From NCBI GenBank assembly GCA_008690995.1, contig VRMN01000010.1, positions 682,001-746,000 on the forward strand: DNA of 64,000 nucleotides, read 5' to 3'. Source of the stretch: Porphyridium purpureum (taxonomy: Eukaryota > Rhodophyta > Bangiophyceae > Porphyridiales > Porphyridiaceae). Positions 12,070-22,265 of this stretch are shown piece by piece (the first letter of the stretch is position 1; each line of letters opens with the position of its first letter). The notes beneath the pieces were generated by a model. It made no database searches. It had not been told where the DNA came from and saw nothing but the letters and a program-made list of their open reading frames with translations. The position numbers were made by a program, and so were the translations under genes.

Positions 12070-12790
12070 TCAGTCGATGAAGAGCTCCCGGAGCGGCGAG
12101 TGAGCGTGTATGAGCTTATGTAGCAACCGCACGGGAAGGATTCCGTGGTGGCAGAGAAGCAGCTGGGGACAGTCTAGGCTGCCTTCAAAGAGAAGGTCAG
12201 CGCCGCCCACCAAAAGGTCCATCAGTGCTTCTGTCAGCTGTTCAGGAAAGCCTGGTGAATCTACAAACAATGTAGTGCGTTTCTGACGAATGCTTATGTG
12301 TTCACAGACCAACGCTACGGTCTTGAGCTTTGCCCTGGACACAATACTTGCGCTTCCAGGTAATCAACAAGAGCCGCACGCTCCTTTCCTAGAACACATA
12401 TTCCAAATTTGTTTTCTGTGTGATTCAGTGCGGCGCGTACGGTTGTGGGGAACCACGGCCCGTAAAGCCTGCGACATTTATGAGGCAGTGGGAAACACGA
12501 AGTTTTGAAGCTCGCTTTCTGCTCGAGAAAGGCTGACAACTGTAAGGCTGTCCATGTTACCGAGGAGTAGATTGAGCACCGCGTAGACTGTATAGTCAAG
12601 TTCATGTCCTTTGGTCGGACAAGGCGCTTGTGGACTGGAAGAAGCTCTGGTGTGGCGTGTAGGCTCCGTGACATGGACTGCCGCATGCTGCGCACACTTA
12701 CCGACAAGTTGTACCAGTGCGCTCCTTTTGATTTCGAATCGCCTGCCCTGCGGCAGGAATAAGCTTCGCAGCACCAGCATCAACATGATC
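12070..12790 (-). pseudogene. Degenerate coding sequence of unknown function
   Basis: Three overlapping minus-strand frames (12478-12786, 12315-12707 and 12070-12342) each hold protein-like stretches that succeed one another along the strand, as a once-continuous coding region would after frame changes. The last part, ending at 12070, contains a fairly regular hydrophobic segment with an LFVDSPGFPEQLTEA stretch. I do not recognise the family. It could be a host pseudogene or part of a mobile element; its setting among relics favours the latter. Confidence 0.3.
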
Positions 12791-15700
12791 TGTCGCTGCG
12801 ACTGGAGAGCTCACTCCAAACTGCGCGTCGGATGATCTCTTCAAGTTACTACCGCGTCCAGAGACGGCTTGCGTTCAAGGCACGTCATTTCGAGTTTTTC
12901 TTGGTTCCGAATGCTATTCGCGACGTGTTGATTGACAGCAGACGATTGTATGTCGGGTGGCGGCGGCGGAATCGACGTGCTTGGTATCAGCAGGTTTGAA
13001 AAGGGTTGAGTCGTTCGCTCCTCTCGGAGGCGCACGGGTCTTGCTGGTACACATTGTCATTCTACGGAAAGATCATGTTTTATAGGCAGCGGACAAAAGA
13101 GTGAAGAGTTCGCATTCCGGGCGTTGGGGTTTTGCTCGTACAATACTGGACGGACCAATCCTAGGTCGAAATTATATTCGCGCGGGCTGCTTGGTGTCCA
13201 GTATCTGAGCCTCACACATGCGCCACGACCGCGTGCGGTGACTTGTACGTGCTCATGCCATCAGTTCCTTGTACAGCCAAGACAAGCACCTGCGAGCGTA
13301 CCATTGGAAAAAGCGCGCTCCGTCCAGGAGGCGCAGGCCAAAGATTTCGTCAAGAGGATAAATTGAAATGTTTCTTCATCAAACTCGAAAAAGGTGCGAT
13401 TAACACGCGCCAACTAAGTAAACAGATCCTCTTTGCGCTTTCGTTTCAATCTGAAGCGGTCCTTCAGTATGATCATGTGGTACTCGACCTTTGCTTGCAC
13501 GTTCAATGGGTCAAATTTACTCAAGAAGTTTCGCAAGTCGGATGGCAGGGTGCTCTGCACCCAGTCTAAGTCATCCACGAGCTCCGCGGTGTTCATCAAA
13601 ATAGTCTCGGTACGGTCGATGCAGAACATGGCTAATTTGAGGTGGAAGGAGCGCTCCTCATGCGCCGTTGCGTATCGAAAGAAGACCTCTTTGAATTGGA
13701 CTCAAGGTGATGGTGAAGAATGCATTGTAGTTGGCGACCTGTCGAAGCCACACAGCCACGCTACCTCATTCAAGAGTGCACGAAAGGGGAGAACGAGTCG
13801 CGTTTTCCAATTGTTGAGTCAACAATGAAAAGGATCATATTTTCAAACGATTTCACGTCACAGAATCAAAGCACTTTTCTTTTCTGAAGCAATCAGAAAA
13901 GTGAAAGTTTCCGATTCCGAAAACAGTTGAAACCGTCAAGTGCTGAATACCTTGTGCAGGCAAGGAAATTGAAAGAGAACCTTTTCTGTAACGACAGTAA
14001 ACAAATGCGGTAGCGCCGAGCAATGAGCAAGTGGCGGACGCGCGCATCTGCCTGATGCACGTGTAGATACCCGCGACACGAAAGACTCAAACGCACAACT
14101 CGTTAGAGCTTGATGGTTGGCCTGCCTGCGGTCGGCCACGCCTCTCTGCCCCGGCGGGCTATAAAATGACCGCTGAAGTCAGCGTTTTGCTGAGAGGTGT
14201 GGGTACAAGAGAAAAGAGTGAAGAAAGGGAAGAAGAGGGAATACCTTTTCGATGATTTTCCAGCGAGTACGTATGTTACAGAGACACACATTTACTGGGC
14301 AGAAGCGAGATCAGTAGTGCGAGTCGATGACGGGCTTTTCAGGCCGTCGACGCTCAAGCCAACTTGCAACGAAGTCTCGCGGTGTTCACCAGCCTAACCG
14401 CTGCGCGCCATGTGCTAACATTAAGTACGCTAAATTTGGGGACCGTGAGTTCTAATCGCGGCTCACTTTTTACTCCATACCCCAGCTTTATGCGGTTCCC
14501 TTCGTGCGCTTATTTGTTGGCACCGCGCGCTGATGGACGAGCGCATTGCGAAGAACTGCATCTGTCCAGAAATGTGGTGGTTCCACTTGATTCGGAGAGA
14601 TAGCCGGATTATGCCGCCCGGCACTGATGCGCTGCGTTTGCCGCAGTAAGATTTAGAGCATGAGTTCTTGCCGGTAGCAGGTTGCTTGTCTGCTTTTACC
14701 TTTGTTCTGTACCCAAAAGCTGAGTCCGGAAGTTTCTAGCTATTGTGTTCGCTTCAGCTTTTATGCACCCCCGCTCCGGTCGAGGAAACCCGTTGCCTGG
14801 GGAAAAGCCTTTTACTCGGGCCCGTATTCAAACGTACGTGTGGGACTGTTTGCCTCCTCATTTCAGCCGTGTCATGCTTCAGACATTGTGCTCTTCCACG
14901 ACGAAACCGGGTCACTTTCGGGATGCGCGTGCCCATCTGGAAGGCCGCTGACACTTTGCCCACCGGCCGGGGAACAATTGCCGTGCTCTTTCGCTACCGC
15001 GAGCTGCGATAATGGATGATGCAGGTGTTCGGGCGGATGAGCCGCATTCGTCACAAGATCCTTCCTTGTTCTAGTCCTCTAATTCTTTGTGGAAGTCAGG
15101 CAATATGCGGCTATTATTTGGGTTTGAGATTCAGAAGCCACTACAAAGCGCAAGATGGAAATAGAAGACCAACGGCCGCCTGGTCAAGGGGGCCTTGTTG
15201 GCCTATTGAGAAGTTGCTCGTGCCTTCTCACACCCATTTATACCGAAGTTAATTCAATTTTGCACGCGCACATTGTATTTACTTTTCAGGCTTATCTTCA
15301 TTTTAGACCAGAACTAGATGCCAGACGGCGACGAGTGATACATTAAATACCAATCACCTGGTATTAAGTGCTGGGTAATTCTCTGGGTCCTGTAGATTCG
15401 TATGAAGATTTCAGACTGTCAAGTTAAAGCCAAGTGAAAGAGCAAAGCTGAGAATAAAGTGCCAATGCTCCGAAGGCTTTGCCGGTGTCTCAGGCCTGTG
15501 CATTTTGGCATGATGGTCTTACTTTTTGAGATTGGTTCGGGTCTCTCTCTTGGCAATTCTTTCTTCTTCGTCTCTATTAAAAGAGTCCTGGCTGGACCTC
15601 ATCATAAAGTCGACGTTTGCTGTGATCGTGCTGGGGGGAGTCCTGAAGCTTGTCACGCAAGAGCCGTTCTATAAGCTGTCTAAAGTACACAAAGTTGCTC

Positions 15701-16058
15701 TGGCATTTCCAATTGACGCTCTTCCTGTTACTTCTCTTGGCTCAATGAGAAAATCTTCTCTGGCCGGAAACAGGCATTTGAATGCTATGACACCAAGTCT
15801 TCAAAACAAATATGTACCGCGCGTGCAGTACTTTGAATGCGGGAGTTGAGCGTCCTGAAGGCGTTTTGGTGCTGCCTTGAAGAGTGCGACGTCGCCATGA
15901 ACCACAACATCAAAAGCACAAAGAATATTTAATTGCACGCTCATGGTGCGCCGATCATTCTGGTGTCCAGCAGTGGGACCTGACCCTTCCGGCGAGAATC
16001 CATGCACGCTGTCTTGGGGCACCGCCAGATTTGAATCTGGAGGAGGCGACGGGAAATG
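12791..16058. other. Unassigned degenerate region with one promoter-like patch
   Basis: No convincing gene is present. At 14161 the plus strand has CTATAAAATGACC followed by a GA-rich leader (14205-14250), a layout like that of the LTR-like segment at 1390-1650, so a relic promoter or LTR is possible. A small minus-strand frame at 13414-13629 looks weakly protein-like (LVDDLDWVQSTLP) without a recognised family. The stretch probably consists of old insertions adjoining the gene island that begins at 16,059. Confidence 0.3.
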
Positions 16059-17402
16059 TTAGCTGCTCGTTCGACCCGCGTCACAGGAGCTCCGTTCGAG
16101 CGGGTGGCGCCGCGTTGCGCTGGAGGCATGTCTGACATGACTGTTGGCAATATAGCCAAATCGATCAAAGTATGGGCGCCAGCGCCTAGCAATGTCGGCA
16201 CGAAGCGACTCGGGAAGTGGTCTGTGCGTGTTTCGACGATACATCGCGAACGTCTTTCCTCGCAGAGCCTTTTTCAGCGCTTGGCGCATATTGACCGAAA
16301 GCTCCCAGCCGCAGCGCGCATAAATGTCGACTACAACTCCCTCCGGGTCCCGCGCAAGCTGCGCGTACGCAATCTCTACGGCGTGGCACTTTTCGGCCTG
16401 TGACGCCGCGTACTCGTTGTACAAAAGCTCAAACTGCGCAAAAATGAATTCACGCACTTCAGCCTCGCGGAGCACTTGCAAGGTTGTGAACCAGTACGTT
16501 GTGTCAGCCATATGTTCAGCGCTCGCATAGACCTCGTATGGATCACGATGCACGTAGCAAAACTGCGCATTGGGAAAAACGGAGCGCAGCACGGGCACGC
16601 GCGCTGTGTGACAAGGCGACTTGACGAGCAGCACACGGAGGTTTTCCGCACGTCGGGCATGAGAACCTTCGTCCACGTTGCGCATGATCTCGTCTCGCAC
16701 AAGAAGCTTGGAGATGAACAGCAGAAATGCGGCGCGCCATTGTGCAGCGTCAGTCGGATCCGCCTCACGCAGAGCAAAGAGCGATCGGAATTCGCGCTCA
16801 ATGCTCATGAAATAAAGTGTCCCTGTGTATGGGGAAACCCCGTCGGCTAGTAAAGACGTTGCCAGTTCATCTTCTCCGGGGAGATCAAATTCGAGCGGCA
16901 TATTGTCCATGGGACGCGTCGCGTCCAGCAGGCCTGCAAGCAGCCATTTACCAAGTCTCTCGAACACGAGAAACGAGCTCGGGAATCCGGCTGTAAATAT
17001 GGAGCAGTATGTAAATCTCTGCTCGTCGAGCGCAAGCAGATTGTGCAATAATGTCGTCCCCGTACGCGGGTGCCCCAGAATGAAGACCGGGCGAAGCTCT
17101 GCGGCATGCGACGTCAGCCAATGCTGCATCTCACGCACTCGGCGGCCGTACACAATCCACTCGATCACTGCCAGCACAGAGTTGAAGAATGCCATGACGG
17201 TCACGAAGAGTACGCGAAACCAGTACACTCTCCACTGTATCGAGCGCCCATGGCGTCTCAAGATCGATGCCCACTGTCCCAGCGTCACGCCTGACAGCGT
17301 GTTATTTTTGAGCGAGTAGACATGCTTGGGAGTAAATGGCACGGAGCAATCGTCCCTGCGTTCGGTATCATCGAATCCGCGCAAGTACGTCGCCGCAGCC
17401 AT
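16059..17402 (-). CDS. Sulfotransferase family protein (PAPS-dependent)
   Basis: Predicted 447-residue sulfotransferase. The 5'-phosphosulfate-binding loop FILGHPRTGTTLLHN lies at about residues 107-121. The 3'-phosphate-binding region KSPCHTARVPVLRSVFPNA with HRDP follows at about 261-288. This spacing is that of the 'sulfotransferase 3' group of membrane-linked or bacterial-type sulfotransferases. A hydrophobic stretch near residues 60-85 could be a signal anchor, fitting a Golgi enzyme. PAPS is the donor; the acceptor cannot be told from sequence, but cell-matrix polysaccharide is a reasonable inference in an alga. The frame is open upstream to 17495 but only with a GTG; the first ATG at 17402 is chosen. 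The gene follows the chorein gene on the same strand with an 89-bp gap that contains two GTACAGT motifs, so it probably has its own promoter. Confidence 0.85.
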   Translation of the reverse strand: MAAATYLRGFDDTERRDDCSVPFTPKHVYSLKNNTLSGVTLGQWASILRRHGRSIQWRVYWFRVLFVTVMAFFNSVLAVIEWIVYGRRVREMQHWLTSHAAELRPVFILGHPRTGTTLLHNLLALDEQRFTYCSIFTAGFPSSFLVFERLGKWLLAGLLDATRPMDNMPLEFDLPGEDELATSLLADGVSPYTGTLYFMSIEREFRSLFALREADPTDAAQWRAAFLLFISKLLVRDEIMRNVDEGSHARRAENLRVLLVKSPCHTARVPVLRSVFPNAQFCYVHRDPYEVYASAEHMADTTYWFTTLQVLREAEVREFIFAQFELLYNEYAASQAEKCHAVEIAYAQLARDPEGVVVDIYARCGWELSVNMRQALKKALRGKTFAMYRRNTHRPLPESLRADIARRWRPYFDRFGYIANSHVRHASSATRRHPLERSSCDAGRTSS

Positions 17403-17463
17403 CCTGTTCGCCCTTCGGCAGCGATCAGGGCGCGCTCTCGTCTGGCAGCCGGTCACTGACGCG

Positions 17464-17481
17464 ACTGTACAACTACTGTAC
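17464..17481 (-). promoter_or_regulatory. Two GTACAGT motifs ahead of the sulfotransferase
   Basis: On the minus strand GTACAGT occurs at 17481-17475 and 17470-17464, about 62-80 bases before the sulfotransferase ATG. Both sit in the 89-bp gap between the chorein stop codon and that ATG, where a promoter must lie if the genes are transcribed separately. Confidence 0.6.
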
Positions 17482-17491
17482 CGCACGCTTC

Positions 17492-19780
17492 TCACACGAG
17501 AGTGTGCGAGTCAGCCGCAGTTCCTGCGCCGCCAACGAGCTGGTTGTCTTCTAGCCAGAGCGCGTGGTCCTGTGCTCTGGAGCCGGGGCCGCCAGATGAT
17601 GAGACGACGGCGCTGTGATTCCCAGAAAACGCGACCTTTTCCAATAGGGACATCAGATTCCGCTCTGCTTTCAGCAAGGCCGCTTCCATCTGCCGAATAA
17701 TCGAGTCCTTGCTTGCAGACGCATCACTGACGAGCCTCTCGAGGTCGACAAGTTCCTCCTTCAAATCCTTGTTCTTGGTTCTTAGACGCTCTATTTCGGC
17801 CTCGAGCTCCTGAATGTGGGCCAGCGGGTCTAACACAGACGAACTTCCTTCGCCGTGATCTCCGCTACCGCGCATTGCCGCAAGCCTCAACTCGCGCTCC
17901 ACTTGGAGCTCTTGTGCGAGCTTCTCAGCCCGCTGGCGTGCCTCGTGATCTGGCGTGCGCAACTTGAATACCATTGTGATTCCACCGGACTCGCGCGCCT
18001 GCTTGACCGCCATTTCAGCTTGTGCTATCTCGTCAACGTACTCATACGGTTCAAAGCCGAGTAAATCTGCAGGATCGTTTGCAAGCTCTTTGCCCGTATC
18101 TCCCGTGATAAACGCCCAAATACGACTGAAAGGCCCAGTCCTGCTGTGTCCTTGTTCAGGCTCCGGCGAATCAGGTTCATTCGACACAGGGTCCACATCA
18201 CTAGCCTGACAATTACGCTGGGGTTTGGCCCTCTGCATGCCGCCATGCACCTTCTCTGCAACGCTTTCAATCTCGCTCAAAATACTTTCTTCCTCACTCA
18301 TCAAGAAAGCGCGTGCAGGCAGAGGCTTCGGTCGCGGACGCTTGCTTTTATCCTGCCGCTTGTCTCTTTTCAGTGCTCTGCCTTTCGAGCGCCTGTCTTG
18401 TGAATCGCTGGCACCCACGTCACCTACGTCCAGATCGGTTGTGTCTCGATCGGCGTCACTGCGATACATATGTTCATGTACTGGTTCCGACAAACTGTTA
18501 AAGGACCCAGCTTCCATTCCCAAACCATGGCCGCTTGCATGCTCTGCTGGAATCATCAGGCCGCTCGACTTTGCGGCCTCACCGCAATTGGAACATCTAA
18601 ACGGGGCAGTTTCCTCTTGCGGACTGATTTTGCAGGACGACAATGCCATGATTTCGAGTAACCAGCGCATTTGGCGGGCAGACACGCAGAAATCCGGATC
18701 GTCGATTTCGAGTGCTGCCTCACAGGCCACCGCTTCTTCACTATTGCCTTCAGAACCTGCGCTCTGATCACCAGATGCGCTTAGCAAGACTTTCAAAGTA
18801 AGCCCCAGTCCATTAATGATTGGAAATTCTGTCTCAAACATGTTCAAGAACAGCTCGCTGACTGCGTGGGCGCCGCCGCGACTGGCCAGTCTGCTTTCGA
18901 CCATTTGTGGCTGGCGCGGGATAAAAGCAACTGTAAGACCTTGAATGGAGAAAAGCTTGCGCATAACAACAATGTCCACACTGCTTGGATCTATTTGATT
19001 GAAGCACTTATGCCAGTCCGCATCCGCACTGTTTGCGAGAATTGACGCGCACGACACCCATCCTCGACATTCCGAGTCTGAGTACTCGAGTTTGAGACTA
19101 TTCACTTCGAGCTCAATATTGAAAACAAGTCGTCCGAGCATAGTTTTGTACCAGCTGAAGTATGACAGTGGGTCAAAGTCTCGCGCTTTCTCTGCTCGTG
19201 TGCCATCAGATGCCGCCTGGCCGAATGTTGTACCGCCAGTCGCTGGACTCATGCTAGCGCCTCCATTCGCGAGAAAGTGCTGGAGCTCAGTGCCAGGGAT
19301 AGAGGAGCTGTTGCTTGTTTCAGATCTCTGCGGCGGCTTCTTCGAGCTCTTACCGCTTTTCGAGCTACTTTTCCTGCTCTTGGACTTTGAGCTCGCCAAT
19401 TTGCTGCTGCCAGACTTTCGCAGCTGCGAATCCTCATCTATGGATGCGCGGTGACCGGTCGCATCCGGAAATTCGGAAGAAGCACTTGCATTATCGCTCA
19501 GCGTAGCGAGCATATGCACATTTTCCAGGTACACCTTGACGGGCGAAGACGTGAGCGCGCTCCACGGCACGTGTATTCGTAGCCTGCCGACCGACGCGCG
19601 CAGGATGCTAAGGGGTGCGCGTGCCTCACGCAGCAGCTTATTTATGGCGTCGACGCGCAGCTCGGCATTATCGAGCACCAGCTGCCCGCCGCCAATGCCC
19701 AAGCGCACATCGGACGTGCGCGACTGCACGTACTCCTGCGTCAGCTGCTGCAGCCACGCCGCAAGCGTCCCGTCAAACAT
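17492..19780 (-). CDS. Chorein N-terminal domain protein (VPS13-like) with C-terminal coiled coil
   Basis: 762 residues. The N-terminus (MFDGTLAAWLQQLTQEYV, then a segment with GGQLVLDNAELR and VGRLRIHVPWSAL...PVKVYLENV, residues 1-90) matches the chorein domain that opens VPS13, ATG2 and UHRF1BP1 proteins. That domain forms the entrance of a lipid-transfer groove at membrane contact sites. A Ser/Lys-rich low-complexity stretch follows (about 115-170), then a middle region I do not recognise, an Arg/Lys-rich stretch near 475-500, and a strong heptad-rich coiled coil at about 605-720. VPS13 proteins are usually over 3000 residues, so this is a short chorein protein, nearer in size to UHRF1BP1-like fragments. 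The open frame reaches 19819 but only through TTG; ATG at 19780 starts exactly at the family's usual first residue. Confidence 0.75.
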   Translation of the reverse strand: MFDGTLAAWLQQLTQEYVQSRTSDVRLGIGGGQLVLDNAELRVDAINKLLREARAPLSILRASVGRLRIHVPWSALTSSPVKVYLENVHMLATLSDNASASSEFPDATGHRASIDEDSQLRKSGSSKLASSKSKSRKSSSKSGKSSKKPPQRSETSNSSSIPGTELQHFLANGGASMSPATGGTTFGQAASDGTRAEKARDFDPLSYFSWYKTMLGRLVFNIELEVNSLKLEYSDSECRGWVSCASILANSADADWHKCFNQIDPSSVDIVVMRKLFSIQGLTVAFIPRQPQMVESRLASRGGAHAVSELFLNMFETEFPIINGLGLTLKVLLSASGDQSAGSEGNSEEAVACEAALEIDDPDFCVSARQMRWLLEIMALSSCKISPQEETAPFRCSNCGEAAKSSGLMIPAEHASGHGLGMEAGSFNSLSEPVHEHMYRSDADRDTTDLDVGDVGASDSQDRRSKGRALKRDKRQDKSKRPRPKPLPARAFLMSEEESILSEIESVAEKVHGGMQRAKPQRNCQASDVDPVSNEPDSPEPEQGHSRTGPFSRIWAFITGDTGKELANDPADLLGFEPYEYVDEIAQAEMAVKQARESGGITMVFKLRTPDHEARQRAEKLAQELQVERELRLAAMRGSGDHGEGSSSVLDPLAHIQELEAEIERLRTKNKDLKEELVDLERLVSDASASKDSIIRQMEAALLKAERNLMSLLEKVAFSGNHSAVVSSSGGPGSRAQDHALWLEDNQLVGGAGTAADSHTLV

Positions 19781-20078
19781 GGCAGCGCGCGGCGAGCAGC
19801 AGAGCAATAAAGCCAGCAACCTCGGTTCTGCGAGCGCGGCTGGCTGCCACTCTCGCGCAAGCCCGCGTCACTAGCGAAAGACTCCAGCGCGGCTGTGAGG
19901 TGTGCAGGGCGGGACCACCACCCGTGCGCGCCGTGACGCGAGAGCGAAAGGAGCCAGCGGCGCTCACTAGTAAAACGGGCCCATTGAATCAGGGAAAACT
20001 GTACTTCGCGTGTACCCCTGGTATGGCAACTCGAGCGCGCAGGCGTGTGGTGGCGTCTCGCGCGCGGACGACAGTGCA
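19781..20078. promoter_or_regulatory. Divergent promoter region, chorein gene and transporter
   Basis: This 298-bp gap separates two start codons pointing away from each other. A GTACAGT motif lies on the minus strand (ACTGTAC at 19998-20004), 218-224 bases before the chorein ATG. No plus-strand copy was found ahead of the transporter. Confidence 0.45.
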
Positions 20079-21569
20079 ATGGGCGACACACCGGGCGCGC
20101 ACACGGGCACGCTGGCCCTGGGATTCTCGAGCTTTGCGGTCTGCGTGGCGAGCATTCTGGGGACGGGGATTCTGGCCTTTCCAGATGCGCTGTACGCCTG
20201 TCCTGCGCCGGCGGTCGGCGCGCTTGGCGCGTCCTCCACTTTTGCTCAGGTCGGCGCTGTCATCATCATGATCGAGCTGATTCAGTGCGCCGCTGCGTGG
20301 ATGCCAGTGACAGAGCGAGCAAAGCTGCATTCAGCCAGCGCGGAAGCAGAACGTGGCTCTTTGGTATCCAAGGACATTGGCTCGGTCGAAACGCCGCGTT
20401 CTACAGACGACGCGCCTCTTCCGGAGCCTTCGTTGTACGAGCTGGCCGAACTCTTCCTTACTTCACCATGGCTCAAAGCCCTGTTCTACGCGATGATTCA
20501 GATGCATTTTGTTGCCACGATTGTGTCTTACGGGCTCGCCGCTCCGCAGGCATACCGCGAACTGCTGAGGCATATCTTTCCGGCAGCGTTCGCTTTGGAC
20601 CAGCCTCTGTCCTGGTGGCAGTCGTCTGGTATGGCCTTTAGCTTTTCCTTTTTTATGTCCGCATGTGTTCTCACATTCTTGCACGGTTGGCAGCGCGCGC
20701 TGTCGACCATGAGTGCCGTCAAAGCCGTTCTACTTCTATGCGTAGTTGCGATGATCGGGATTTTGTGGAACAAGGCAGCGGCAGTCGACAGCCTGAGTAG
20801 TGATCTGGGCCAGCAAGAGTCAATGCAGTCATGCGGAGAAGTTTTCTTACTTTGGACCATATCAGTTGGAGGCAGCGTCAATGCGTTGCCCGTTCTGTAT
20901 TCCTGGGTGCTTCTCGAAAAGGGTGTTGTGGACGAGGCTGACCTTTCCACCATTCGTCGCGCTGCACTGTTTGCTGTCGTATTCTGTGCCTTACTGGTGG
21001 CATTTTACGCCTGTGCAGTTTTCTATCTCGTCGGACCTGTTGAGCTCAAGCTTGCGCACGACGCGGGCGAAATGAGCACGGTCCTGCTCATGCGGAGCCT
21101 CATGCGCCTCAATGGGCGGACAGGTGTCCTGGCTTTGAAAATCATGGTCGACTTTTTCGTCGCTGCTTCAGTTACCGTTTCGTTCATTCTCATGGCTGTG
21201 GCCATGCGCCATTTTTTGCACGCAGCCAGCATTGCGCTCGCCAAGCACATAAGCAGCAATGGCAGAAATATTCTGTCATGGCTGGCCGAACCACTTATGT
21301 ATGTGGTTTGGTTTGGCCTCATCTGCGTGCTTGTTATTCTCAACCCTCGCGGGTTTCTGCGTGCTCTGGAAGTCTTTGCGTCTATGGCATTGAATATGCA
21401 GACGGGTGTGTTCCTGGCCTGGATGCTGTGGTGTGCACGTGCTCAGAATTTGGTTTCGACAATAGCCAATTCCATGGGCCGTGCCACGGCGTGGTTCTGG
21501 ATCTCCATAGTGGGCATTTATTACGCCATTGCAGTTTTGTACGACATTGTCTTCTCCATAACATCATGA
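20079..21569 (+). CDS. Multipass membrane transporter, amino acid permease-like (APC superfamily)
   Basis: 496 residues with about ten to eleven hydrophobic segments. The first one (LGFSSFAVCVASILGTGILAFP) has the unwound-helix pattern GTGILAFP seen in transmembrane helix 1 of amino acid/auxin permease and related APC-superfamily carriers, where the backbone binds the substrate's amino and carboxyl groups. A soluble acidic loop (about residues 85-125) splits helices 2 and 3. Substrate and membrane cannot be deduced. The frame extends upstream to a GTG at 20010, but ATG at 20079 places the first membrane segment at the usual distance. It diverges from the chorein gene and converges with the OGFOD1-like gene about 700 bp downstream. 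Confidence 0.7.
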   Translation: MGDTPGAHTGTLALGFSSFAVCVASILGTGILAFPDALYACPAPAVGALGASSTFAQVGAVIIMIELIQCAAAWMPVTERAKLHSASAEAERGSLVSKDIGSVETPRSTDDAPLPEPSLYELAELFLTSPWLKALFYAMIQMHFVATIVSYGLAAPQAYRELLRHIFPAAFALDQPLSWWQSSGMAFSFSFFMSACVLTFLHGWQRALSTMSAVKAVLLLCVVAMIGILWNKAAAVDSLSSDLGQQESMQSCGEVFLLWTISVGGSVNALPVLYSWVLLEKGVVDEADLSTIRRAALFAVVFCALLVAFYACAVFYLVGPVELKLAHDAGEMSTVLLMRSLMRLNGRTGVLALKIMVDFFVAASVTVSFILMAVAMRHFLHAASIALAKHISSNGRNILSWLAEPLMYVVWFGLICVLVILNPRGFLRALEVFASMALNMQTGVFLAWMLWCARAQNLVSTIANSMGRATAWFWISIVGIYYAIAVLYDIVFSITS

Positions 21570-22265
21570 TACGAGCAGTTGGTTTCGTGATTTTTAGCTT
21601 CGTATGTGCTCGCACATGCATTAATTTGCATGTTCGCCTGCCTGAGTGTGTGAATGTCTCAGAACTTGTGCGTGGCATGGCGTCATCTCCCGGTCAAGGC
21701 GCCGAGGAGTTGCTACCGCACCCCGCGCATGTACAAGCAAACCGGTTCATTGAAAAAGCGAGAATAAGGGGCCAATATGGCCAGCGCGAGTGGCGTAACG
21801 CTTCGTCCTGGGGTCAGAAATAGGCTTGTGGAGCCGGTAATAGCACTGCTTGGGTCATTCAATGGTCTTGTTAAGGGTACGGCGGCACAGCAAGTGGGTC
21901 GTTGCGGACCCTGCTTGATTTTTGCAACCATAAAGCGCCAAGTTTTTCGGTGGTCAGCTCTGAGCTCTACCCGCGTGTAGCTGAAGGGCAAAGGATACAG
22001 TGATGATATTGTCTTAATCCCTGATTGCTCCAATCAGTGGGAAAAGAACAATTGTTGCACCGACAGGCAACAACCATGATTTCCTACTATTTTTTTCAGC
22101 TCCGTCGGTCCCTTGAGCTTCTTCAGATTTTCGACTTTCTCGATTTTTAGGGACTTAGTAGACGGTCATGGTCCTTCAAAAGCTTGACATTGTTGTCGGT
22201 GAAGAAATTTGGATCTCGACGCAAAAGTACACCACTCCTTTGAATGCCGCTGATGTCTTGTCTCT
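21570..22265. other. Convergent intergenic region
   Basis: 3' flanks of the transporter (+) and the OGFOD1-like gene (-). Small overlapping frames are present but none resembles a gene. A T-rich run lies near 22085-22098. No RNA gene recognised. Confidence 0.4.

Noticed and set aside
16025-16040. tRNA-like T-arm (CCAGATTTGAATCTGG, with a B-box-like GATTCAAATC on the minus strand)
   Set aside because: The loop is too short for a T-arm and no acceptor, D or anticodon arms can be folded around it. It is a small palindrome just after the sulfotransferase stop.
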